The position numbers were made by a program, and so were the translations under genes. This document shows, in pieces, positions 47,021-58,040 of a stretch of 64,000 nucleotides of DNA. The notes beneath the pieces are model-generated. The model was not told the DNA's origin, searched no databases, and was given only the letters and a program-made list of their open reading frames with translations. The stretch is from Nageia nagi (taxonomy: Eukaryota > Pinophyta), in contig JBITNC010000002.1 of assembly GCA_050084985.1 (NCBI GenBank), positions 30,194,001 through 30,258,000 on the forward strand, in the 5' to 3' direction. Each line of letters begins with the position of its first letter. Position 1 is the stretch's first letter.

Positions 47021-47884
47021 ATCTAAACCTTAGGGTTTTATATTTCTTTATTGTTCATTAGCCATATTTAGCTTAGATCCAACATTATTAATCTTGTGAT
47101 CATTTTCATTTACATTGTTTAGTCATTTTAGTGAAAGCTTTACATACCTTTAGATCTTGATCATTTATTATCATATCTTATCATTGTTATCATATATATT
47201 TATAAAAATTATTTATCTAGGCTTATCAATAGTCCATGTTTGAGCATCACACTTGCACAATAGGCATATAATTTTTTTCTAGCATCCTAATGATTGAGGA
47301 AAAGAGAGTTTACTATCTTGTAGAGTTCAAATTTCATATCACTTTAATGATCACAAAGCCCCAAGGACTTATGGTTTGAAGATACCCTTTAACAGTTATC
47401 TTTCTTTTCAATGTTTGGACATCTTCTTAGTATATTGAACATAAAGGATATCTCCTCAACCCTCTCATTATCAATTTACCATACCATATATCAAATTTAA
47501 TTAGATGTGAATGCATGCTTATCCTTGAATCATTCATAAGGTATTTTGAATGGTTAAGTTGCAAGGATTTTGAGGCATTTACAAATGGTGATCATGATAT
47601 GGGCATCCCTTATCATATCATTTGTGTGTACTAAGATAGGTAATGCATTTGGCCTCCCTATTCAAATATGCTCCCAGGCCCACACCTAGAGCAATAGGGA
47701 GGTGCTAACCACCTTTCATCCTCAGGTATTTGTTGCCATCTCATTATAAGTCTATGCCAATAATGTTTGCCCCCATGCAAATATCTTCTAGTCATGTACC
47801 ATCATGATAATGATGTCAAATATATTCCAAGGCAACCTAGGTCTTAGGGAATCTGGTAGGATGATAAATGATATTAGAAGTATC

Positions 47885-48290
47885 ACCATTATCTCTCATT
47901 AATCGATTTGACCATCCTTATAGAGGGGCTCAATAAGAATCCTTCCATTTTGGATATTCTATGTCTTATATCTTACTCCCACATATGGATGAATAAGCAC
48001 CTTATCTGTAGCAACTGTAATCTACTTACCCTCTATAAGTAGTTGAAATATCTTGTATACATCCTTAGGCATAATGATCATCTCCTCTATCAGGAGAAGA
48101 AAGGTGCACATGTCTGGTTCAAAGCACTCCCATAGTGCTATCATGTAGGAAGTATCTTTGATAATCAAGATTACTTAGGCTACTCTTACAAGACCAATGG
48201 TCTCCAACCAATCCCAGTATTCCTAGGTTAACGTACTCCTCACATCTATCTAGAGAGGATGAAACTTATGTTGGATTTTCATATGGCAAA
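47885..48290 (-). pseudogene. Plant mobile domain (PMD, aminotransferase-like) relic inside element E
   Basis: One minus-strand frame runs about 135 codons with a handful of stops at W/Q-type codons: HKFHPL, DVRSTLT, EYWDWLETIGLVRVA, MIALWECFEPDMCTFLLL, IEEMIIMPKDVYKIFQLLI and ITVATDKVLIHPYVGVRYK. The pattern 'Y..W.E..GL......(A)L.ERW.PE..TF.L..GEM.I...DV..I..L.I.G..ITV' is that of the PMD family (MAIL1/MAIN-type proteins and related transposable-element proteins). The first and last parts of the domain are not recognised. It is antisense to the inferred direction of E, so it may be a captured host gene fragment or a piece of another element. Confidence 0.65.
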
Positions 48291-48473
48291 AATATCAATT
48301 TTGGATAGTCCTTTTATCAATATTCATTATTTCTACTTCTATGTTAGTGATCATTATGTCTATGTCTATCATATGGTTTACCTACATATTATATTTTATT
48401 TTTGTATCAAGTTCATTTTCCAACATCATCAATTTGTTAAAGTAACCTAAACTTATCCATACTCAAGATCACC

Positions 48474-49931
48474 TGGTATATATGCATACATAGCCTAACA
48501 ACCTAGTGGCTTCCTGGTGCATATTATTCTTATTTGTCTAAAGAAGTGTGTTTTAGCAGTTTTTGGGTGGTTTTGGTGAGAAAATGCACTAATTATAGCG
48601 ATGTTTGGACATGATGTCAACAAAGTATAGGTGAGTATTATTTTCATCTAAAACTAGACTCTAGGAGTAGTGATGTCAGCAAGAAATGCTAAAAGTTTCA
48701 TGGTAGCTAAGTTAGGTGTTCCAAGGCATGAAAGGAGGTGATGTTAGCAAAGTATAAGTGAGTATTATTTTCATCTAAAATTAGACTCTAGGAGTAGTGA
48801 TGTTAGCAAGTAATGCTAAAAGTTTCATGGTAGCTAAGTTAGGTGTTCTAGAGCATGAAAGTATTTAATGTCAGCAAAGTGAAACCCACTTTGGCCAAAT
48901 GAACAAGCTCAGAGAAGGATGATATCATAAGCAAAAATAAGATCTCTCAAAGTTTCTTCACCTTACCAAGGCACAAAAAGGAAGTGACATCAATAGAAAA
49001 TAAAAGCCTTCAAAACTAAAGTTTAGAGATTAATGATGTTAGATGTAACAAAAGGAATATTTGCCCAAGCAAAACTTCACCAAAAGACTCCAAAATGTGA
49101 GCTAAAAATCAAGAGGGCTATGAAATAACCATTGGAAGATGCAAAAACTTTAGAATCATCATAATTAGTTAGATAATCTTTTGTAAAAGTAATACAAGTT
49201 TAAATAGCACCCAAGAAACATGCTCATTGCAATTTAGAGGTAGTTATAGTTCCAAATCTTTCAATTTTTAGAAATAAAATCCATGTGGTAGAGATAGTTA
49301 GGTATTTATTAGAAGAAGGCTAGAATATTTGGGCCATTTTGTAACTATTTTATTTTAGTCATTATGTAACCAATCTCACCTAGTATAAATTTAGTTGAAG
49401 ATATAGCAAAAAGGATTAGAATCCCTAGTATTTCCCCTTGTATTTGTTTGATGACCTTTTGTTGTATCAGTAATATAATGCCATCTTAACCTTTCTTGTC
49501 CAACACTTGGCATTATTATTCTTAATATGGTTATATTGTGGCAAGTAATGAATATTTCTTGAATGATAACAATGAGTTGTTGGTATAACTATGTTTGCTT
49601 ATATGGTAAAGTTAAGCTAAAGGATAATTTAGAGAATGAAAGCTTACACTATGGTTGCTACACTAGATTCTTACCAAGGTTTCACATTATGTGAAATCCT
49701 ATGCTAAACTAGTGACTTGCCCCTTACTTTACTCTTGTTCCCTATCCTTCTTATTTTATTTCTTGTACTCCACCCTCTTTTGTTTCTTTCTTGTTACTTG
49801 TTCTTTTCATTTGCACCTAATATAAAAGGAATTGACCTAATTCAAAGATTAGGTTACTATGTTAGTCTATTCATGATATACTTTGGTTGAAATTGTTCAA
49901 GGGAATATATGTCACACAATTTCTATTAATA
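48474..49931 (+). repeat. 5' LTR of Gypsy D
   Basis: Contains two direct copies of an internal block (AGGTGAGTATTATTTTCATC...TTCATGGTAGCTAAGTTAGG, at about 48630 and 48750), also present in the 3' LTR. Confidence 0.85.
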
Positions 49932-49937
49932 GTATAT

Positions 49938-49962
49938 CTTTTTGGCATGCCTAATGGGACAC
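49938..49962 (+). other. Probable primer-binding site of Gypsy D
   Basis: TTTTTGGCATGCCTAATGGG shortly after the LTR end; resembles the Asp-tRNA site with CpG decay and small indels. Confidence 0.45.
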
Positions 49963-50174
49963 AAAAAATTTTATTAGCAACTCTGCTAAAAGTAGTATTA
50001 ATGATATGTATCAAAGCAAACCTTATAGTTATTATTATTGCTTCCTGAACCTAGATTCTTTTAGTTGCTACTAGAGTTTATGTGGACAAGATCAAAATCC
50101 AAAGTAGCTAAAGAGATCCTAGATTTTAAAGAACTCAATACTCTCAAAAGAAAGACCTGATCAAGTCTAGATCT

Positions 50175-51190
50175 TTGGGTAGTATCAACAATTTAGAATC
50201 TCCATTCAAACCAGTACCACTCGACCTTCATATTGGGATTACTTCTCCTAAAATGGCTAATCATGCTCTATATATCTATCCTACATGGGGTGATGGGGTA
50301 CCTTTGGCTCTAGCTACATTGCATGATATTCTAGGAAATGTCTTTAAAACTCTACCTGAGTTTGATGTCACCATAAAGAAAATAGCATATGAACACTATG
50401 TAGATGTAGCCGATTTGGCTAAGCTCTATAATATTCAGCATGAAGATGTCATGGTAAGACTGCTAGCACAATCTTTCAAGGGAAAGGTCCTTGATTGGTA
50501 TATAAGTATTGCTAGTGGATCTATAACTTCTTGGGCTTAGTTGGTAGATCCCTAGAGACCCCTTCTCCTTACTAACTCAGCTCACCTTTATCAAAAGACA
50601 TGAGTAGAAGAATATTCTAGACTTTAATATTAGGTTCTAAAAATCTTGGAAGAGAGTTTTGGTATCAGTTACACCCCAAAAATCTCAAGCTTTGATGTAT
50701 TATTTGAGAGCTTTTCCCCTAGATCTCTCTTTACAAATTCAAAATTCTATAGTAACCACTTTTTTGCAAGTTTATAGATAAGCAATGTTTGTTGAAGCTT
50801 ATCTCATTTTGATAGGAAAACTACCCAATCGCATGCCAATGCCATACTTTCCAATGTTACAATAAAACTAGGCAATAAGGCCCTTAGCAATTTGTATGGC
50901 CCTACCTCTGGTTAGTATTCCTGCATCAGTTCAATAATTTCCATTAGCCTTACCTACCCCAAGAGCTCCTCTAGCTTTACCAGCCCCACATTAGTTTGGA
51001 ATAAATCAAGTAGCTCCCTCTCAAAATGAGATACAAGAATTGAAAGCTTTGTGTAGGAACATGGCAAACTAGATCACCCTCTTGAATAAATAAAATAATG
51101 CTAAGAGATTCCCATATCTAGCTGTAGAAAAAGCTCAAAATCAACATGTGTTGGTAGAGGATACAGACCAAGCTTCTTCTTCCAGATAGA
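50175..51190 (+). pseudogene. Gag relic of Gypsy D
   Basis: The first 121 codons are open and contain YIYPTWGDGVP, LPEFDVTIKKIAYEHYVDVA and VRLLAQSFKGKVLDWYISI followed by GSITSWA. That is the gag core pattern of plant Gypsy elements ('...F..SL.G.A..W'). After a stop at W/Q-type positions it continues with IGKLPNRMPMPYF and an Ala/Pro-rich segment (LPTPRAPLALPAPH). No zinc knuckle is seen. Confidence 0.7.
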
Positions 51191-51327
51191 TAGTAGGCTT
51201 ATGTTTAGCTTGAAATGATGCTCATGAACAAAATTCTTTCCCTATATATCAATATCAGTAGTACTTGTCTAAAAGTATAGAAATTCCTCCATCTGGTGTA
51301 GCTGATAATATGAGTTAAAATGTTAAT

Positions 51328-52293
51328 TTGATAAATTTTACCCCATTTGATGTAGGTGTTTTTGTTGTAGAAATAAGGTTTGCAAAGAGGCCTCATGTAT
51401 CAAATATACCAAATAAAAGAGCTAAATCTCCACAAGGTCATGATCTAGTAATCTCCAAGAAGCCCAATATAGCTCTTGGTTCTATGAACACAACACTCCT
51501 AAAAGAAGTTGCATCTCATAAATTTCCAATTTCAAAAGCTAGACAGATGCCTAAAGTTGATGACCAAATGATCTAAAAGTTAAGATTTCCCTCACTCACT
51601 AGGCATTAGAGGAGGGATGATACTTAGCATTTTTAACAGAGGTTCACTAACAAAGATAGTAAGCCTCCAGTCATTCTAGATTTCAATATTATGGAAGAAT
51701 TAAAGAGAACCCCTTCAAAGATATCTTTATTTGATGCCTTAAAAATCTTTGGGCAAATTGATTTATTAAGGATAGCCCTTATGGCATTAAATGAAGGAAT
51801 GGATAGGGTGTTAAACTTGTTTGTGACATCCAAATATCCGAGAATAGCTTTTTATATGACTTTAGATGTTGATGGGTATGTGATACATAACTATATAATC
51901 AATTTAGAAGCAACCACTACCATCATGCCTAAAGCAGTATGTGATGTAATGGGACTACCTCATATTAGAACATTCATAGGGGTGTTACAGTTAGACTCAA
52001 CCCCAGTTAAAACTGTTGGGGTTATTAAAGATATAGTTCTAAAGATACATAAGTGTCCTTATATGGTCATCACTCAGGAAATTGTAGTAGTTGAACTTCT
52101 TTATCTTTTCAATTTATGTCTATCCAAGGAGTTCACAGCAAAAATAGGGAGTTATTTAGCAATGGATTACATTCATTATTTAATTCCTTGTGGAGACAAG
52201 AGAGTAAGGTTGGATAATGAAAAACTTTTTGATGTTCATGTAGAAAATAAAGAGGTTAATGCAATCCTAAGTGATTTGAAAGATAGTGAGTAG
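51328..52293 (+). pseudogene. Protease region of Gypsy D, catalytic motif lost
   Basis: An open frame at 51691-52293 contains FYMTLDVDGYVIHNYII, then NLEATTTIMPKAVCDVMGL and TGV-type residues, LQLDSTPVKTVGVIKD and FTAKIGSYLAMDYIHYLIPC. This matches retropepsins of plant Tat and Athila elements, but the catalytic DSGA(S/T) is NLEAT (51901-51915), with Asp to Asn and Ser-Gly lost. Upstream sequence from 51328 (FAKRPHVSNIPNKRAKSP) belongs to the same polyprotein. The frame is the same as the following RNase H segment. Confidence 0.75.
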
Positions 52294-52446
52294 TTATTGG
52301 AGGAATTACAAACTAAAGTTACCATGTCTATAAACATGCTTAGCACCATTTATGACATGGATTTTGGGAATTATTTTTTGATAGAACTAGAGCCTTTCAT
52401 CCCAAAGCTCACCAATGAAGAGTTTAGAAAAGGTGAAGTCTAGGAA

Positions 52447-52932
52447 ATGTTCTTTGATGGAGCCAAATCTAAAAATGGGTTAGGTACTAGGATTGTCTTG
52501 ATTGATCCAATGAGAAAAATTCATAAATTCTCATACAAGCTCACATGGATGTGCACCAATAATGTAGTTGAGTATGAAGCCCTTTGCCTTGGTTTGGAGC
52601 AAGAAATTAAAATGCAAATTTGCTATGTGGAAATTAAAATGCAAATTTGCTATGTGAAAATTAAAGGAGACTCAAAGATATTTTTTAAACCAAGTCATAG
52701 CAAGTGCTCTATTAAACATCATTATTTAAAGTCTTACAAAAATAAAATGTGGGATATATTTGAAAGTTTTGAATATTTGCACATACAATCCATTCCAAGG
52801 AGGTTAAACCAAGAAGTGGATGCACTAGCTGAAATGGGAGCCAATTTTGATCCCATCGATGATTGGCTTCAAAAAAAGGGGGTTCAACTTATGTTTAGAC
52901 CTTCCATTTTAGATAATTATTCCTTTTGGTAA
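52447..52932 (+). pseudogene. Additional RNase H domain of Gypsy D, upstream of RT
   Basis: FFDGAKSKNGLGTRIVLIDP, NNVVEYEALCLGLEQEI, KIKGDSKIFF and RLNQEVDALAEMGA carry all four expected acidic positions (DGA, YEA, GDS, VDALA) of the archaeal-type RNase H found in plant Tat elements. The codon before the first Met in frame is a stop that could be a decayed Trp, so this was joined to the protease part. A 27-bp tandem duplication (52603-52629 and 52630-52656) repeats EIKMQICYV. The ordinary Gypsy RNase H lies separately after RT at 54050-54500. Confidence 0.8.
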
Positions 52933-53199
52933 GTCTTTAGAGATGAGTCTCAAATCAATCAATTTTTGCTATAGTAGTCTATGTGTCATGTGATAGGAGA
53001 AAAAGATGCTGACATCTTCTGGGAATAAGATATAATCCAATTAAACAATAATATAATTCCTAAAAATTTGATTCCATTTGAAGGGTTATTCAGTAGAAAT
53101 GATTAGGTAATAAGAAAGGGTATAATTATAAACCCTAATAATCATAAGGAGTATGAAATTATTTCAAAAAAAAATTAAAAATTGGCATATGTAACAACC

Positions 53200-54045
53200 C
53201 TGATCAAATCAAAGATATTATTCAGTTGTGCAAAGTTTTTACTGATATAATTGCTTGGTCATATGATGATCTAAAGGTTTTTGATAAATCTATAATTCAA
53301 CATATGATAGAATTGATTGAAGATTCCAAGTTGATTAGATAGAAGCAAAGGCCAATAAACCCTAAGATTAGAGTGGCAATGGAACAAGAAGTTTTGAAAC
53401 TATATAAAGTTGGTATCATATATCCTATTAAACATTCTACATGGGTGGTAAACTTATTCCTAATTAGAAAGAAAAATGGAGAGATTTGATTATGTGTGGA
53501 TTTCACAGGTTTAAATGGAGTCTCATTAAAAGATCAATATCCTCTACCACCTATGGAACAAATATTAAATACCATGGCTAGAGTGAAAAGATTATCATTA
53601 CTAGATGGTTTCTTGGGGTATAATCAAGTTTGGCTAAATGAAGATCAATTCAAAATGGCTTTTACAACCAAATGAGAAACTTTTTCTTTCTACATAATTC
53701 CTTTTAGATTATCAAATGTTGGTACAATCTTCCAAAGGGATATGGATTATGCTTTTGGAGAAATGGTATATAAAAGTGTGCTAGTATATTTGGATGATAT
53801 CACTATTTTCTCTCATGATAGGAGTTCCCATGTACAACATCTAGAGTAGGCTTTTATCAAATGTAGAAGGTATGGAATTTTCTTAAATCCAAAAAAGTCT
53901 ATTTTTACAGTAGATGAGGGAAATCTTCTTGGAAATGTTATTTCAAAAGAGGTTTGTGCTATTGATTCGGATAGGGTAGAAGCAATAAACAAATTCTCTT
54001 TCTTCAAACAAAAAGGCTTTACAATCTTTTCTAGGATAGATTAAC
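53200..54045 (+). pseudogene. Reverse transcriptase relic of Gypsy D
   Basis: DIIAWSYDDLKVFDKSIIQH, WVVNLFLIRKKNGEI, LCVDFTGLNGVSLKDQYPLP, LSLLDGFLGYNQVWLNEDQ, FQRDMDYAF, VYLDDITIFSHDRSSHVQHL, NPKKSIF and LLGNVISKE. The catalytic YLDD is kept. It lies in a different frame from the domains on either side, so at least two indels have occurred, and several stops interrupt it. Confidence 0.85.
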
Positions 54046-54663
54046 TTTGTAAGAAGATTCATTCAAGATTTTTCAAGCATTATTAAGCCTATTACTATCA
54101 TGTTAAAAAAAAATGTTGTGTTTGAATGGACTGAAGAAGCAAAAGAAGCATTTCAAAGAATCAAGTTTGTAATATCTAGGGCACCTATCTTAAGAAACCC
54201 AAATTTTAGCAAAGAATTAATTTTGTATGCATATGGCTCTAATTCAAGCATTACAACTATCCTAACATAGAAATTTGAAAAGAATAAAGAATTTCCTATT
54301 GCCTTTTTCATTCAAACTATGAATAAATGTTAGGAGAAGTACACTTTTGTGGAAAAATAGGTCCTAGCAATACTAAAGTCTTTGGGAAAGTTGAAATATT
54401 ATATAGGTCAAAGCAAAGTCTTGGTCTTAACTATACATTCAGATGTTAGATCTTATATAATGCAAGGAGAAATTAGGGAAGGGAGACCTATATGGATTTC
54501 TAAAATTTTGAGATATGATGTGGAAAGTAGACCTAATAAACTCATAAGGGAAAAGGCCCTTTGTGAGCAATTAGCCAGAGACATCATAGAAGGGAAACAT
54601 AGTGTATATTTCACTGAACAAGTAATTTTGGATGAGGAACTAGGTATGGAGGAAAATGATTAG
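54046..54663 (+). pseudogene. RNase H (Gypsy type) relic of Gypsy D
   Basis: FVRRFIQDFSSIIKPIT, VFEWTEEAKEAFQRIK, NFSKELILYAYGSNSSITTI (DAS-type motif altered to AYGS), PIAFFIQTMNKC, EKYTFVEK and LKYYIGQSKVLVLTIHSD. The open part at 54382-54663 continues into the linker before integrase. Confidence 0.75.
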
Positions 54664-55970
54664 ATGGGCCAATTAAATAGGTATTTTGAATTTGGTAAAC
54701 TCCCCATGCATTTGAACATATCACAAAGAAGAAGATTTAAAATTCGTGCCCAAAATTATACAAAAATTGACCAAGTGCTTTATAGAAGAAATCATGATGG
54801 AGTATTGCTAAGGTGTATGCCTTCATCCAAGATAGCAAAACTAATCAAAGAATTTTATTTTGGGATATCTAGAGGTCATTGTTTTGGTTATACAATGGTG
54901 GGTAAAATAATTCAAGTGGGTTATTACTAGCCCACTATGTTCAAAGATGCTTTTATGAAGGTTCGAAGTTGTGAGAAATGTCAAAGGTTTGTAGGTAGAA
55001 AGAGAAAGGTAGCTTTACCATTAGAACCAATTCAAGTGGAAGAACCTTTCCAATAGTTGGGATTAGAATTTATTGGAATTATTAATCCAAATTCCTCAAT
55101 CAAACATAAATTCATTCTCATCACCATCGATTATTTCACCAAATGGTCAAAGCGGAAGCTGTGAAAGAAGCAAATCAAAAAACTATTCTAAAATTCATTG
55201 AAAAGCTAATTACTAGGTATGAAATTCCTCAAACAATCATTTTTGATAATGGATTGGCATTTGTAAGGATACATATCATCAATTTTCTATGAAATATGGG
55301 ATCTACTAGAAGACTTCCTCAAATCACTATCCCAAGGGTAATGGGCTAGCTGAATTGATAAATAAGAATTTGTTAAGGATCCTTAAGAGAACTATAAAGG
55401 ATAATCCCTAGACCTAGCATGAGAAGCTAAATTAGGCATTATGGGTAGGTATAATCACTATAAACTTGACTATCAATACTAGTCCATATGTGTTGGTATA
55501 TGGGAAAAGGGCTTTGTTACCAAGTCATATAGAGCTTACTACTTTGACAATACTTCAAGAATATGGTAAAGGATTTGAACCACTTCAAGTCCATATGATT
55601 GAACTATTGCATCTAAAAGAATCCTAGAATAAGGCATATCTAGATTTACAAAAGAGAAATGAAATTTTAAAGAGGTGGTTTGATACCTATAAAGCTTCTC
55701 CAAACACCTTCAAAGACGGAGATCTTATTTTAAAATGGAATAAAGATAGAGCCAAACCCAGAAAGCATAAGAAGTTTGAGTCTTTATGGTTAGGACCATA
55801 CATCATAGCCAAGGGAATTGGGATAAATGCTTTCAAAATAGCCAAATTAAATAGGTGGAAGCTATCAATTTTAGTAAATGAGAAGCATTTGAAACATTAC
55901 AATCCTATATGGGCAAGAGAATGCTTTTCAAAGAGAATTTACTACCTTTGTAAATATTGTAAATATGATG
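54664..55970 (+). pseudogene. Integrase relic of Gypsy D
   Basis: VLYRRNHDGVLLRCMP, an H2C2 remnant (GHCFGYTMVGKIIQVGYY, SCEKCQRFVGRKRK), then the catalytic core (LEFIGIINPNSSIKHKFILI, IDYFTKWS, IIFDNGLAFV, GLAELINKNLLRILKRT), and a C-terminal GPYIIAKGIGINAFKIAKL followed by VNEKHLKHYNP. Stops and a frameshift near 55270 make it inactive. It ends at about 55970. Confidence 0.8.
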
Positions 55971-56303
55971 TGTTTGCATTTAATTTTCAAGAGTACATTT
56001 TTATTAAATGGTAATATTAATAACTTAAGGCATTTTTAGCATTGTTGGAATTAAAGTTCCCAAGAAAAGTCTAGAAGCATCAAATCAGTTATTAATGCAA
56101 ATGGCATAGCAATTATGTCACATGATTGAAAAAACAAATGCGAGGCATGGGAATTTAAGAATAAAAGTAGCAAAAGTGGTGCATTTCAAAACATACAAAC
56201 TCTATAAATTTTGAAGAGTAGTAGTTGTCTGATTTTTTATTCTTCAACAGAGCTAAGAAATGTAGAGCGTCATTCAAAATTGTTAAGTTGAAGTAAGGTA
56301 TAC

Positions 56304-58040
56304 TTGAAAGCACAATCTAAAAGGAATATGATGCCAAATCCAAGAAGGGTGGTTAAAAAGGTTGTGGATTCAATGGAGTTGCTATGGGACATAGAGATAA
56401 TAGCTCAAAACAAGAATCCAAAAGGCACCACAAAAGGAAAGTGTATTATTTTTGGATTTAACCATATTGCTCACACATTAATGGGGTCAAGATATGTATT
56501 TTATTCCCCATAGATGTTTCCTAATACTAGAGTTGATAGAGATAATCAAAGGGGCATTTGATCCTATAATGAGGGTTGTAAGAAACTTATAGGGGAAGGT
56601 AGTTCTTATCCTAAACCCCATGTCTCTAGCTAGCACTTTTAATCCATTAGCCCCATTCTCTTCACCTATCTTGATAAATTGGGACATAAGACCAAACTTG
56701 AATATGAGGATGACAATCTTGTCTTAGCTCAATAGAAATGTGGACGGTGCTATGAATTTCGTAGAAGTTACAAATTCTAAAGTGTTGTTATCTAATTTCT
56801 CTTTGCACCTATAAATATTGTTATCTATGTTTTCAATAGCAGCAGGGGAAAATTTAGATAAATATATCTCAACAAAAAAGCTTGCCATAGCCTACTAGAT
56901 CTCCCACCCAAATGGTCCCACCATTTATGATTGGATTGTTGCTAGTTTATATAAGATTTTAGAACAATTGAAAGAAATTGATCAAGGATATCACTTTGCA
57001 TATGCATTGTATATTGTTTAGTTGGTAATTCATCAAATTTAAGATTCTTCAAAAAATTTACCTTAATTAAGCATGAAGGAGATGGCTCCCTTAGGTTTGT
57101 GGATAAATGGATTGAGAAAGTAAGGTCATAAATCGATTACTATAGCTTTATGGAAAAAAATTTAGTTCCATCCTTGAGTCTATTTTCTCCCAAAATTCTA
57201 AGGCTATCGAATGCATCAAAATTGTATCTTTAGATGCCTCATGGTGAGACTAGAGATTGGTTCTTCACTAAGGAAGGAACATTCATTAGAATTTATGGTT
57301 TTATAGGTGCCCCCTTCTTGTTACCTATACATGTCATTGACTAGATCTTCAGTATAAAGTATGGAAGGCTAATAGATTATGTAAATGCAAAATATGGAGC
57401 TATAACTAAGAAGAGATTGGTACTCCAAAGTAGAGGAGGAGGAAACCAACTAAAGGAGAAGTTGCTTGAGTTAAAGTTAAAAAGGATTAATCAATATCAA
57501 TTATATGATTCAAAATATGTGTTTGGTAAAAGGTTGAAAAATTAGCCCAACCCTCCTAGCTTCAAAGCAAAAGCCGAACTAGAGCTAGACCAATGGAGAA
57601 ATCTAGAAGAGAAGGATAGAGCAATGTCCATGTCTTTGATTAATAAAGATTTGTTACCATCATGGATGAGTTTTTATGAGAAGAAGGTAGTTTTTAATTC
57701 AAGGATCAATTTAATTCCCAAAAAATCTTTGGCTAATTTGAGAAGGCTTAAGTGGAGCAAAGAGAAAATTGCTGCATTTAACCAATACCAAATTGAATCG
57801 AAGAATAAATTCACTACCTTTGAGTTTGACCTTGATGATACATTTGAGGATATGTGGAAGATGGATAAACCTTTAGATGTCCCTATCAAAGAGTATCCTA
57901 TAATTGATGATGAAGAAGAAGAACAAGATCAACCAAAAGCTCAAAGAATTAGCCAAGAGGAGCAAGCTGAAGAAGAGGTTAGAGAAGCTACCATTGAAGC
58001 CATACAAGGGACATCAAAAGGGTAAGAAGTGTATATGATG
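56304..58040 (+). pseudogene. 3' ORF of Gypsy D, part 1: unknown protein
   Basis: Downstream of integrase, the plus strand keeps coding character for more than 1.7 kb: MKAQSKRNMMPNPRRVVKKV, AFDPIMRVVRNL, FNPLAPFSSPILINWDI, MFSIAAGENLDKYISTKKLA, TIYDWIVASLYKILEQL and YGRLIDYVNAKYGAITKKRL. A final open 133-codon piece (57624-58025) reads LLPSWMSFYEKKVVFNSRIN and ends in a Glu-rich tail. Its place after pol is where env-like ORFs of Athila-type elements lie, but no signal peptide or membrane segment is evident and I cannot name the protein. Confidence 0.6.
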
